A stretch of DNA of 64,000 nucleotides, taken from positions 12,911 through 76,910 of the forward strand of contig NMRB01001319.1 in the NCBI GenBank assembly GCA_002633025.1, read 5' to 3'. A program made the position numbers and the translations under genes. This DNA is from Notospermus geniculatus (Eukaryota; Nemertea; Pilidiophora; Heteronemertea; Lineidae). A model generated the notes under the pieces. It did not search any database, was not told the DNA's origin, and saw nothing but the letters and a program-made list of their open reading frames with translations. Of this stretch, positions 1 to 14,200 are shown one piece after another (the stretch's first letter is position 1; every line of letters starts with the position of its first letter).

Positions 1-826
1 CAAGGTCAGGAACAAAGGGCAAGAGAAGAGGTCAAGGTAACAACGTAAGGTGAAGGTCATTGGCTATAAAAACGACAGGAGAGCGTGCACGCTGAAGGCC
101 CAACGAGGTTACGATCCGGAGCATGCAACGAAACGTAGGGGGAGTAGCTCTACTCGGTAATCTCTGACACAGAAGCTGGTACCTTTGACTTTTGTAGATT
201 TGACCGAGTTTGCAACGAAATTCGACAAAATAAGTCCGAAACGATGTTGAAATGACGTTGAGGACGGTTTCTGATCAACTGCAATCGCAATCAATCTAGA
301 ATAAGAAGTATCAAGTGAAAGCTGAATATCCCTGTGCGATGATGTATCTGCTCCGTTTGTAGCATGTAACCTTCGTCCTCAAAGCATCAACGGATCGGAG
401 TATCCCGACTCTGCGGTCCGTAACGACCGCCTAGATACAAAAACCAAGAAAAGAAGCAGATTCTGTGAATTACTTTTGATTGGTCGACATACTTGAGGGA
501 AAGATGACGGAGCACAACACTTGGTCGTTACTTTATATTCATAATGTTGCCCGTCCGTTCGGTCACAATGGCTGTAATTGGTACGACTTGTCCCCGTGGC
601 TTTGAGAAAGTCTCGCGGTGGCCACGGCACGCGCCAGACCTGCTGGTAAAAACAATGGTATTAAGAGCGCATTGTTGGTCAGGCATCTGTAGGGAGTTTC
701 TTACATGTAAACAAGTTCTTGACGTCTGGTCTAAGGTACCCTCCAGACTGAAGGAACTGGTGTATTTGGTCAGCTGTCGTAGGGACAACATGGTATCCAC
801 AATGAAACCGCTTTTGACAAGCTACC

Positions 827-1046
827 TGGGCCGTACGCACAAAACATCTTAAGACTAGTATAAAATTTCCCTTTAAACTATTGTTCCAAACAAAAGATAA
901 GCGAAATTTTACACTTAAGATGTTTTGTGCATATGGCCCCTGGGCCCATATTCATAAAAGTACTTAAGTCAAAGTGTGGTACTCATCTTTTGTATTGAAC
1001 AAAGGATAAGTATCACACTTAGACTTAGTTTTATGAATATGGGCCC
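827..1046. repeat. Two adjacent MITE-like hairpins
   Basis: Two inverted-repeat elements lie end to end. The first (827-940) opens with GGGCCGTACGCACAAAACAT and closes with its near-complement, ending in TATGGCCCC. The second (942-1046) has ends GGGCCCATATTCATAAAA and its complement. Both are about 100-115 bp with no coding capacity, which is typical of non-autonomous DNA transposons. Related ends recur at 26167-26269 and 54277-54434. Confidence 0.75.
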
Positions 1047-2057
1047 TGGCGACGATAGAATACAACCAGGAATGCGTAAAGGAAGGAAGAATAAAACCAG
1101 CGGTTGTAGAGGACAGTAAAATGCCATTACCACCACCGCTGATGATACCCCAGGATGACTTTTGATACTTTCATCCAATGACACCTTTCTAACAAATCTA
1201 AAAAGAAAAATCCAAGGATAACATCACTAATCTGTATTACCCAAGCTTTCATTATTATGATTTGATGATATTGACCGGTGTGTTATAATATTATTGATAG
1301 AATCAGCGACTTGGAGTTATCATCAAGGCGGAGGTGTCGACTCTTATTGTCTTTAAATTAACTCCGATAATAAAGTTTAAAATAAGCGAATTTCTTCCGC
1401 TGAGAATGTAGCCAACTCACGGTTCAGCATCACTGGTCATCTCTCTCAAGTAGGGGTCACGTGGCCGACATCAAAGCCGACTTAACTAACAAAATCATCG
1501 CAAAATTTATCAAATATTTGTTTGGGCGAGATTTTCTTCATTTGGGATATCAAATCAGCACCTCGTCGACTGCTTGCCTTGTTTCATATTAGCAAATAAA
1601 TCAAGTCATTGTCATTCTATTGTCTGAGCGCACCAGAGTGCCTTCAAAATGCACTCGGCTACAATGAAAAACTTGCTCAATTTGAGCATCCTAATTCCTT
1701 TAGTCGAAAAATAACCCAGGGTAATATACCAAGGCGAGCAAGCGAAGCCTGTATCAATTTATTTTAATGTGATGGTATATTTAAAGGTTGAGCCCTTATT
1801 AAGCACTTTTAGTTTTAGAGCCACGCGCCAATTTCAAGCCGTACTTTCGCCTGTGGAGAAATTTGTATGACAGTTGGTGTTTTCAATAGGCCAATTTGTA
1901 GCTGCTGCGCTGACTGTGGACGGCTCTCGCTCCCTGCACCCGCCGACAAAGCTTCACCGCGGTGTCAGGGGACCTCTTTGAAATTTATTAAGACACATTC
2001 ACCACCACGCCCAGCCTACTATACCAGAATGATTGTCTTGAAAACAATTACCGCGCC
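1047..2057. other. Upstream flank of the homeobox gene, no gene seen
   Basis: No exon-like segment or recognisable protein was found here. The short open frames have no family resemblance and no splice context. The segment leads into the candidate promoter of the homeobox gene. Confidence 0.5.
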
Positions 2058-2177
2058 GACCAATCAGCGTTGAGTATTCTTGATCACCTCGGAGGGGAGA
2101 TTCTGCGTTTACGGAAAGGCTGCGATCTGATTGGCCAGCGGCGTTACTGGCAAAAGATACTACACAGAAGTATAAAT
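2058..2177 (+). promoter_or_regulatory. Candidate core promoter of the Prop gene (two CCAAT boxes and TATA)
   Basis: CCAAT occurs directly at about 2059-2064 and inverted (ATTGG) at 2130-2134. TATAAAT sits at 2171-2177, about 112 bp upstream of the start codon at 2289, which would leave a 5' UTR of about 80 nt. The spacing suits a TATA promoter, but the transcription start is not shown by the sequence. Confidence 0.45.
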
Positions 2178-2288
2178 GTACATTGCCTAAATGTTATTAG
2201 CCAGTCCAATTTCAGAAGTGATAATTCACTGGCCTAACATTTTCAACTTTCAAATCTGTGACCACGTTTTAAGCAAAGACAGTGTAGG

Positions 2289-5200
2289 ATGGCGACTATG
2301 GCCGAGGAACAGCGGGTCCCTGTCCCGGGTGACGGCAAGGAACGAAAATGTGAAGATTTCACTGCTCTATACTCGATGGATACCGGTACGACGGCTGCAA
2401 GGACACTTACAGACCCCAACGGTGAGTAAATACAATTTAGGCCCTTACAAACTTTACAGCATCATTATCCTTGATGCAAACTTGGAATTCTTCAATTCAG
2501 GAACTACGGACAGATAAATAAAACCAACCTGTGCCCCTTATATTTCTGCGTTATCAATAATAAGTCCACGTAATTTGCTTACCTGAAGTGATCGTATTGG
2601 CCCATTAACGTCATAACCATTTTTGTTTGGTTGTTTAGCGCAAGAATCAAATATTCCTTAAACAGGTTGGAGATGAATTTGATATTCGATTGAGTCGGAG
2701 AATCCAATTCCTGCCTCAACAGGTAGCTCAAGTTAATAACCAGCCGATTATATACCTTTATTGACCAAAGGTAGATCGCTCTCTACCCCGTCAAGTGCTA
2801 CACTAACTTCATTAATTAAAATTATATAATTTACACTAAGTAATATGATCGTATCTGACAACTCGCATATCGAATTTGTGCTGAAAAGGTGGGGGATAAA
2901 AAGAAATAATAGGGGAGAAATCTGTCAATGTTTCGCCACCATTCGCCAGGAATGTTCGGCTGGACGGACACATTTTCGTGCCGTGACTTTTTATGATTTT
3001 TCGGAATATTCATAGTGTTTTTCTTATTTCGTTTTAGATGGATTCCGATGCGGTGAGTTACGTTATTGTTTTCTATATGTTGTCTGCAAACATCAAAACT
3101 ATTGATATCAAAATTGTGTGAGTGTTGTCATACCACGCCAAGAGCCGAAATGTCACAAACGAACGATTGTTATGAAAACGTGGTTGATGGTTACTAAATA
3201 CCACGTATCATTGCTAAATGTACTTCAGACTCGAATTTCAGATATAAAACATTAAGTTTCTTCACCGCTTTTACACCATTCCTGTCGATGAAAACTCTGA
3301 CGGATGATGGACCCTAAAATTCTGGTACCAAAATTTACACGATTTTATCATCAGTTAAGTAAAAGAAAGAAATTGATACACATTTTAATTTGCGTTATGG
3401 TACCACGAATTATTTGTAATATACGTCACTATTTGGCGCAGCCATTTATCTTAGATTAGGGGTATGTGTTTTAATGTCTACACTTTGTTCATCTTCCGGC
3501 AAAAGATTGTTACAAGTAGCTTGCTTTCTGCTACATCATTCTGTCGATGATGTTTCAAAGGTAGGCTCTTCTGTCGTCAAACTGTTTTCAAAGAAAATGT
3601 TCTTTCATTTTAACATTTCCAACTCCGATGCGTAAAATCTTCGGAGAAAAAGCTTTGCGAAACCTACCCTCGTCTTCGCTAGCACTTTTTGTACTAATGT
3701 TGCTCTGGGATGTTCACAAACACGTTATCACTGGATTTCTATTTTCAAACCGATGAAATCTCCTAAAATATGTCATTCCAAAATAACCCTACACCTGATG
3801 TTGTGCCCTATGGCCATTTTTCTATCATTGTTGCTCTTTTGACGGAGGTCGCGGCTAATTTAACCATTGTGGCTTAATCTGGCTTAATTACCGAGATATG
3901 GCCCTCGTTTAGAGCTCCAAATCCGGATAAACCTCGGTCGACAGGATGCGGACACTTGTCTCTTCAAGTGGATATTATACCCCTTCCTCGCGTGCCGCCA
4001 GGACAATGGTGAACGCTTGTCACAAATCGTCAGAAAATTTGTGCCGTGTGCCACGACAATGAGCCACGGGGGCTGGTACCTCCTGCTATTGTGATCAGAC
4101 AAACGGTGATGGTTATCATCCAGTCCGTACACTTCGCACTCTTGCTGGTGGACAAGTTTTCTGTTGTTGATGTCATTTCGCTCTCGACTCCCGACTTCTA
4201 TTCCTGAAGTCAAATCAGTTCGGCATGCGTGTTGCGGGCAAGCAGTAGGCCTACTCAAAATGAATGGTCAACTGAACCATAGTACTCTATGGGGGCATGT
4301 GTCACGATTTGGTGTTGTCAGGTCTTCCAAAGCATTGCAACAAAGTATGACCTCTGATGACGCTCATTTGAAAGTTTGGCGTCATCAAAATAGATTTGAC
4401 TCAGGCGTTCGACTCAATTATTTTGCCTTCCTCAGTGTCAGTGCGGCAGCCAATTATTTGAAGAGGATATTATTGCTTCTATATAAGCGGAATAACAAAA
4501 TCTGAAGGTCCATTGACCATATCGTATCGTCCGTTTCGCAACAAAATCTGTGAAAAAATGTCCGTCAGTTTCGCCGTATTTGATCTATTTAGGAGCCTAC
4601 TTAATATGAAGTTTAACAAGTTATTGTTTAATGTTCAACAACAATCCGCCAATCATCCTCTATCAAGGACAAATCCCTCACAAAAACTGTTAAATGGGAG
4701 TATAACGTCGATCCCTTTGAAAACAAATGGTGTTTTTTTTGTTTTTATAAAGATTAATTAATTATTAAGACCAAAGCAATATGAGCTATACTAGTATTAC
4801 CGTCTGTCATGGTGTAAAGTGATTCTAAGTTGGTCATGTTTTACCATCCCTTGCGTGCGCTCCGAGGTGAGAGATGTAATCCTCACACCCGCCCTGCCCA
4901 ATCCCCTTTGTTAGGGTCCTACCCTGCCAGCCGACCTGGGGTCTAACATGGTATAAAGATCATATAGTCTGGTCTATGGTGTCGTAATCTTGCACAAAGT
5001 TTACGCTACATTAGACAGTCGGTGTTTTGATGGTGTGAAAGTTGTCTGACAAGTGCTTTGATGCTTTTTGGCAATAGTCGGCTGGCTGGGTCTATTATAG
5101 GCAACGCCATTTGGTGCCGAGTACCTTCTGGATTCGTTGCAAGGTTGTTGACGTTTCGTTTTCAAAAATCTAATTGCTCCTTATTTACATTCTGGACATA

Positions 5201-8200
5201 TGTAATTCTCGGTTCGCAACTGGGCAACTTCCTGTCAACATGAATTCTGCTCCATATATAGTTCAATATTTTGCCGTTATTTTTTAATACATTTCTTTTT
5301 CGTCACCTTCTGTTTTGCCCCTATTTGTATGCAATGAGAAGCGATGTTTACATGGTCCATTCTGAATCAGTTTGCTTCCCAGACCAACGACCTAAAAATT
5401 GGTATAACTGCTTTACTCCTTATTCACTTTGGTGCAAAAATCCCTTCTTACTCGTCTAAATCAAATCTACATAATCCAAACTCTACCTTGTACATTGCAA
5501 AAGCATTGTCTACATTCCTATGACAAGATTCTACGAGAAATGATTTAAAATTTATCTCGGGTCGTCCACCCTATTAGCGGCAGTACGCCACCGTTAGTTG
5601 AATGAATGCACAGCATATAATATTCATGCGCCGAGATTGTGAGTAAACGGGCGCCATTTTGTGTGGCAAATAAGTCATTCTTCCGTGAGTCACCGGACCG
5701 AATTAACATTCACAATATGTAACAGCGTCACGTGACGATCAAGGGCGATTCTTTTTGAAATGGAGTCCGCTTGCCATCACCGGAGTGGTGTAGGCCTACA
5801 GTTCAAGGACGACGCCAAGAATGGGTCAGAACGTAGGTAAAGCGGCAGAACAGGTGATTGGATAACGAAAGAACTGTCCCGGAGAAGCTGAAATGAGCTT
5901 CTCTGATTGGCCAGTTTAGGCGGACGTGTCTAAAAAAAGCACTTTTGCTCTTCTTCAAAAGAACAGCTGGCAATCGTGCTGGCGATTGATGCCTAATGCG
6001 AGGGTCCGTGGGAGCGAATCCGGTAGGAAGCTATGTCTTTCACGTAAGAAACCCGTTACTATTTCATGTTCTTCAAAAGAGTAAATGTTATACCGTAAAT
6101 ACGAACAATTCAAAGCTGCTTTTGTCCATAGGAAATTTTTTAGAAGATAACCAGGGCAAATAGGTAAATGAAATGGTCCATGGACCATGTGCTCACTGGG
6201 TTGGACATAATAGTCTAATGACATAGGGAGGTACATATCAGTTATGAGCAATCTGGGACAAGTCATTCCCAGGAAAGACTGATGATTTTTTGGTTATGCC
6301 ACCTGGCGGCCATATTGGATGTCCGATCGGGCTGGAACTTCACATGCACATAAAGGTCATCTGCAGAGGACCACATAGCATAGCACATTGGAGCGCTTTG
6401 GGTCAAGTCGTTTCTGAGTTACAGCACTTTGATGATTTTTGGGTTACGCCACCTGGCGGCCATATTGGATGTCCGATCGGGCCAAACCTTCACATGGACA
6501 TAAAGGTCATCTACAGGGGACAACATAGCACATTGGAGCACTTTGGGTCAAGTCGTTCCTGAGTTACAGCACTTTGATGATTTTTGGGTTACGCCACCTG
6601 GCGGCCATATTGGATGTCCGATCGGGCTGGAACTTCACATGCATGTAAAGGTCATCTAGATAGAGGTAAATATCAAATTTGAGCACTCTGCGTCAAGCCG
6701 TTCCCGAGTAATAGCACTTAGTAGATTTTCAGGTTACGCCACCTGGTGGCCATATTGGATGTCCGATCGGGCCGAAATTTGACATGCATGTAAAGGTCAT
6801 CTAGATAGAGGTAAATATCAAATTTGAGCACTCTGCGTCAAGCCGTTCCCGAGTAATAGCACTTAGTAGATTTCCAGGTTACGCCACCTGGCGGCCATAC
6901 TGGATGTCCAATCGGGCCGAAACTTGGCATTTTTAAAGGTACCCCTCCAATGCATGTTTATACAAGATATGAAGTCGCTCGGTGAAATAATGACAAATTG
7001 TGGCAGGTTCGTCACTTTTGTCGAACTTTGACCTGTGACCTTGAAAGGTAGGTCAAATCAAAAACCCGTTATATATGTTATGTATCCTTATTAGCTACAC
7101 CTATGATAAAAATTTGGAGATGATCTAGTCATTAGTTCAGGAGTTATTGCACTTTTTGTGTTTTTGGTTTCCGCCACCTGGTGGCCAAACTGAGAGTCGA
7201 ATGGGACCGAAACTTGGTGTGGTGGGTCACCTGACCTAGGGGTATATATGTACCAAGTTTCAGATCAATAGCTTCAGCAGTTACGAAACGTGCCCTGCTA
7301 ACGGACAACGACGGACGACGGACGACGACGGACGCTGCACCATCGTAATAGCTCACCCCAGTGAGCTAAAAATTGACAAAAAGAGTCTGAATTCGTAATG
7401 GCTTGAAAACCTTCGGCAGTTTCAAAAACTGTCGTTGAAGGAATTTCACCTCCCAGGATCTAACTGCCGCTTTTTTCTTGCTTAGAAAGATAAACCCTAA
7501 ACCTTCGTCAGAATAATCTCGACGTGAGTCGACAGAGCGGATGAATTTTGTGGGAACCCACTCCTCTTGATCTAAACATGAATATTTTATCAACAAATAG
7601 TGTCCTTACTCCAAGTAAATTGAGAAAATTTCATTACCTTGGCTATTCATTCGGCAGTGTTCGGGCAACGGCGCGTAGTACTTCGGATTAGGTCGGAAAA
7701 CACCCTCATACAAGTAGGAAAATTGAATCTAGGCTGGCGTCAATTGAATAAGCTAGGCTATTATATCTTGACTGCTGATTGATAGGAAATGGAGAAGCTA
7801 TAATAGAGACATTACGGAAGGCACAGTTTTGAGAAAATTGATATAATTTTGTTAATAAATTTGTCATTTCTTAAATAACGGATTCCATGGTTAGTAGAAG
7901 ATTGGGATGGCTTCTGACAATGGCGAATCTCTTGGAATAAATCGTTATTGATACTATCATGGTGACCGTGGCGTTATAAGCTGTAGAACAGCACCGGGAT
8001 GCGCGCCACATTTGCATAATTATGCGCCTTAGTGATTATAGGAAATGTAGAAGCCCCGGGGTCAACTCTGGATCATTTCTTAGCTTCTACCCACGGAAAC
8101 CAATTACCAATTCCTGTTATATGGATTTTTCGCTCCGCCATCAGCCAGGCGAGGATATGCTATGAAAAGCAGGATTCTGTAGATAGGAGAGGCAAGGTGG

Positions 8201-11200
8201 TTTTTCCAGATCACCCGGAGTTCCGTGCATTGACGCCGACACGAAAATAACCACAAAATGCCCGCTTGAAATCTGCGTTTATTTCCCTTTTAAAAACCTG
8301 TAATTGCTCTCGCATTAATTTTCGTCGAGTTTCTCATCGTACTATAGAATTTTTATTCCTAGTTTTATTCTCTGCGGGTTTGCGTAGCGTAATTTCAAAA
8401 AAGAACTCGCTCAATCGGGATCTTTCTATTGAGAAAGGTTTTGCCTTAGAAGAGGCAATTAATCCTGGGCCTAAAAACATCGCGATTTTGTCTTTGATCT
8501 CTGTTGCCATTAAAAGTTTGCATGGATTTTAATCTTAATCAGCTCGTAAACCAGGATGCCACAGCAACATCTCATCTTGTTGTCGATTCCGAGGATGATG
8601 TGATGGTGTCATCGGACTTGAATCCGTACAAACATGATACGCTCTAATTCAGCGGTGAATCTGCAGTGAATGGCGAGCAAAAATTTACATCCAACCACTG
8701 AACTATCTGTCTACAACTTCCTATATACAGGGCTGTAGCTATAGAGGGGCTAGTGGGCGCAAATTTCTCAGGACGTCACCGAGAAACGCGTTGTTGCTGC
8801 AATTTTTGCCGCAAAAAGTGGCAAAGATTGTAGCCAAATGACCAAAAAGAGGTGTTGTCCCCTCCCTCCTCCGACCAAAACCTATGTCGCTACAGCCCTG
8901 ACTCTACCACATATATTCGCGGCAAGAGATACCGGAAGTGCACCCCCNAAAGCATTAGCCTGCAGCGGACGTTGTTGTGAAACAGCGTCGAAATTGTTAT
9001 GAAAAAATACAAATTTTGTTTCGTTTCTTAAATATTCATTTACCGTTGCAGGTCCAGAGGGTGCGTTTAAAAAGTTGAAACCGGACGGTCCAGCCGGAGG
9101 GGGCATAACAAGTACAACGAATTCACATCACCCTGCCACGTGCCCTACACCCGCTAGGCGGCGACACCGGACCACATTCACTCAAGAACAACTACAGGAA
9201 CTTGAGGCCGCGTTTGCAAAAAGTCATTATCCAGATATTTACTGCAGGGAGGAGCTTGCTAGAGTCACAAAACTAAACGAGGCAAGGATACAGGTAAGAA
9301 AAGATTTTGATTTCAATAAAATATTGATTCAAACAAGCCGTCTCGATACACGCCGTCACCGACACAGAATTAAGCATAATTTAATCAGGAATATTCAATG
9401 TCTGGTTTGTGTCGGGAATCGGAAGGGAAGCAGCGATTTCTTACGTGAATTCTTAGGAAGGCAATATGAGAACACAAGAGTACATTTTTTCTCGGGCATG
9501 CGCCTGGCATTGTGTTCCTGTTTTTACAACGCGCATGTGCAATAGACCGCAGTCGAGGTAGTACCCGATGTCTCAGGGTACATCGTGCCTACTCTGACCC
9601 CAGCATCGTCTTTGAAGATTACCAATCATGAAGTTTGAATGCTAATATGTCGTCAGGGGTGCAGAACTGGACCTACGCTGTCCGTCCCCGGAAGCTGATT
9701 GTCCAAGGTCAGCAGCGACTGAAACTCTCAGTGATACCGAAGCAGGTTGAACGAAAACTACCACAGGAATCGTATATTGTGTTTGGGAGTCAGGGATTTT
9801 AACAGTTTGAACAATGAGCATGATCCTGGCACAATTATCGGAGCCTGTCGAACGATGTCGAGCAATTGGACCATTGGTACTTATTAGCAATACAGAACAC
9901 GACGGCGCGAAAAAAAATACGCGAAAGAAACCGCATATATTAGCGTGAAGCGGCTGATATTTTATTTAAATGGAATTTCGTATTGCACACGATGAGAGCG
10001 TCTCCAGTTCAAATCTCTTAAATTAGTTTACCCCCTCAGCTAACGTGTATTAAACGTATCTCCAGCACATCATATATAATGAAGATAAGTATCTAGTTAT
10101 TCGCTGGTAATATATTCATGGGAAGAAATTTCTATTAACCAGCATATTGATTTGTGTTGACCTACGGAACGTTAGTCAACCTGAGCACGTCAGCGAGATG
10201 CTTCAGGCGATGGAAACCAGGAGAATGATTGGATGATGTGTTGACTGGATGCTGGAATTAACCCCCCTTAGAATATTGGACTTTGTTCTTAAAACACGGC
10301 CGACCTGGCAGCCATGATGCAGGTAAAAACATGGCCGACTTGGCAGCCATGATACAGATACAAACATGGCCGACTTGGCAACCATGATACAGATAAAAAC
10401 ATGGCCGACTTGGCAGCCATGATGCAGGTAAAACCATGGCCGACCTGGTAGCCATGATGAAGGTGAAAATATGGCCGACCTGGCAGCCATGATGCTGGTG
10501 ACGTCATTTGTTGTTCAGTGTTCAGCGATCATTGCTGGAACTGCTTTATGTTTTAGTAGGAGCATGAATGAGGGCATGAATGTGTCCCTCTTTCCACATC
10601 TGTTGTACAATTCGACTGTTCTTATGCCAGTGCTACAGATTATTCCAAGTTACAACACTTGTAGTCCCCTAACTTTTGTATTGTGAGGCGTATACACTGG
10701 CATCGTGTCAAGCTAATGCCGATTTCGACCAGCCGGATCAGTAGGTAAAAGCGGTCGCTTTGTGCCAGATGTTTGTCTGTATGTCTCGACATGGATTTTG
10801 TAGTACAAAATGTTGTTTCTTTGGCAATAGGCGGCTTGTTGATGACATGGCTACCATTTGAGTGCAGCGTGCGCGAACGATTTCAGAATGGCACCCTCTG
10901 CCAATACACGCTCAATTTATGTCTCATTTACATGTATCTGCAGTTGTGCAAAAAGATAGCGCTAAATTAAACTTAAAAGATGGTCGACGATTAACTTTAA
11001 TTGTCATCAAAGAATGAGAATTTGATAAATTCCCGCCCAGCTCTGATATCCCGCCAATATTGCTGTATTGATGACAAATAACCATTACAAGCACGCGACA
11101 CATAATAGATAAATTTATGTTAGTAATAATTGGTTGATTAAGCCTGACCTAGGCTAGTGAGCGATGGGACGTGAGTGCAATGGCCGCCCATTCCCGCCCA

Positions 11201-14200
11201 CTAATTCAATCAGGATCTATTCGTTAGCGTTATACGCTCTGGCCCTTGTAGACCAGCGAAAACTATGATTAAACTTAATTGAATTAAGACAAGATGACAA
11301 TCAAAGGGCAGGGGCCAAATGTCACGAACATGCCCAATTAACGCATTTGTTCGGCGAAATAACTTATCGCGCAATTTGACATATGTCCATTCGTGTGTTT
11401 CTCTCGACCTAAGCGTGCGTATTTCCCTTTCCGTCTGTCATGGCGGCCATCGCGCGTGCGTCTTGATAGATATCCAATGTCATGACGGCGGTCAAGCAGA
11501 AATTATACCCCTGGCAGTCATTTTGCAACACTTTTCATATCAATTAACGATTTCTGCCGTTAATTACTGATCCCTTTTTGGTGGGATGCGTCACGCAGGT
11601 CATAAAAGGGTTCATTCTTTGACTTGGTCTGGCGCATTGAAAAAAATACTTTTTTGAAGCCAATTGGCGGAGAAGGGTCTGATTATTTCAAGGTTACATG
11701 TAATTGTATAAACAACGTCATCTTCAGCAGACGGCTTTTTGTGATGATCCTACTTCTTTGAATCATGGTCGCATTGACAAAAAACTTTTTGATGCGAATT
11801 GCTGGTAGAAAAGGGTCTGATTATTTCAAGGTTTCATGTAATCATATAAACAAGTCAACGTCATCCTTTGGTGATGATCTCATGATTTGTATCAAATCTT
11901 TGGAACTCGGTCCTTACGGACACATAACTGAAGAGTAGTCACGAACATTTTGGAGAGGGCATCTTTGACACAAGCTACGCAAGACTGGTTTGTAGTATCA
12001 TATTTGGACACTAATTTGTAGTTGGCATTTCGCGAAGAAAGAGAGCGGGAAAAAGGCAGTTTGGGGAGAAAACCCTCAGGTTTTATTACATGTAATGCTG
12101 ATACAGCTCACAGCAGGTCAGCTGGTGGAGGATCTGGCAGTAAAACCAACAGAGAAAGTGTCCACTTTCACCGTCATCCCCCCAGATTCTTCGACGACTC
12201 CCGGGGTGTGTTCATGACGGCAGCTCTGACCGCAAGTTACGCCTATTTTACGGCTTACACGAATTATTCGCCGATCATGGCTAATTGACTCCCTCAGTTT
12301 CATTGTTCCCTCGGATGGAGCATCTGTCGGGACATTCTGGCACAATAGCAAGGAATTTAACACTTTTTCACTGAGAAATTATGACAAACACAAACGGCTT
12401 CTGAGAAATTTGATGACACAATATTTACAGGGAGGTACATCAAGCATTTTTGATGACAGAGGGTCCCATTAGGGGTGAAGTAGGCACCATTTGTGCCCTC
12501 ATTTAGGGTTGGCTTTCGGGGAAGCTGGAACGATGCGTTGCTGCTGTGCTCTGCAGACCGACAGGATGATAAAGCCGTAATAGCAAACCACTACATGCTC
12601 GAATTGTAATGTGATGTTTGACCAACAGAAGCGACGTGTTTTTATTAGGTTTACATCATGATAAATCCGTGGTAGAGATTCTGAATGAGGTAGATCTCGG
12701 CCCTCGTTAACGTTTGTCAACGTTCAACATCTTCTGGCATTGAAATCTCTGAATGAATTCTGTAGCTATTGTTTGGTCAACTCTTATCTTGAAGGACCTC
12801 GGGGTTGTTAGGGAGTTGGCCATCACATGTCCCATCGAGTGGACTCAAGGCGGTCCTTGTCATGTCCTATTCGTGTTATCTCTCTTAAACCACTCTCAAT
12901 TTCAAGATCATTCAATTCAAAGTGTGTCGTTTCAAAATCTCGGCCCACTCGGCCATCGGGAAGGCCATTTCACTATTCATTTTCTAAAAACGATTTTGTT
13001 TTGCCGAATGGATTTTGAAAACACGAACGAAAACACCACTTTCCACTTAACATGTTTCAAAAGATTAGCAAAATCACAAACAATTGTCTACTTGTCGAGT
13101 TGGACTGACGATACACCCACCTGCCTGGATGACCAATCTTTACTGACTGACAGAAATCGTTTATGGAACCTTTGAAGGAATTATTCCTCCAAGATGGAAC
13201 TAAAGGATATTCGATGAAGCAAAAATATGATGGTCGAGACGTGCATGAGGCAGCAACGAACTTGCCAATGTGGACTTTGGCGCAAAGATGTCGTCCAAAC
13301 GCAACAGCGATGGCCGTGACCACGACCCCAATTCCTTGAACACAGGTTGATCTGGATTGCCAAAAAATGCAAGATTTCAGGGAAGACTGAGCCACGACGT
13401 CGAGTCTGGCATATTGCATCAAAGACGTTGTGATCACGGGCTTATAATGTTAAACAACCAAAAACCAGTGCTTAAGTTACAGGATTACATGAATTAATCC
13501 TGTTTTTGTCTTAATAACGAACAACCTTCAGGCGACTTGAAAAATTAGCAACGCCGTCTCGATGCTTTATAAAGGGCGGTAAGGGGTCACAGCAGGTCTT
13601 CACGCCCTAAGAATACAGGGTTCTGGAGGATTTGTGGCCCTTTCTGGTCGCCCCATCTGCCCGAGTAGGTTTGAAGGAAAGTCTCCGTATCTGGTCCCTG
13701 GGGCCGCATCTTGAACTCTCACTCTGTCTCCTGTAATAATGGGTAAGCTGGTATACAAGGTCGGGGGTCGGTGAAGCCACAACGGCGTCATATGAACCAT
13801 GTAAAAATCTGTTCCTTTATACAGCGCGTCTCTTCGATCAAGATGTCACCGAGAATGGAGGCAAGGTCCGATTGCAAACATCTCCAGGATGGACAATAAA
13901 TTCATTGTACACTGGCTCATTAGTTGTTACAACGGATGGAAAGCACAACCTTGTGTTGCCCCCCCCCCAGAAAAACACGATATCAGTAGGCTATTTTATG
14001 TAGAAAGAATAGAATAACAATTCGTTTTTTCACGGAGTCATCGAAACGCATCAAGATTTTGTAGCCAAATAACACTAATCTCATCCAATAGAGGATATTT
14101 CGATAAAGTACATTACATACTGTGCGGCAGCCCTTTTTGATTGGTTCATTGGTGAGAACTACGCCGCAGAAAATGGCCTTCGTCAATCTGATTGGATAAA

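Noticed and set aside
10203-10507. Three overlapping minus-strand ORFs with repeated [10 protein letters not shown]-like peptides
   Set aside because: Products of the 35-bp minisatellite read in three frames; no start context, splice sites or family.
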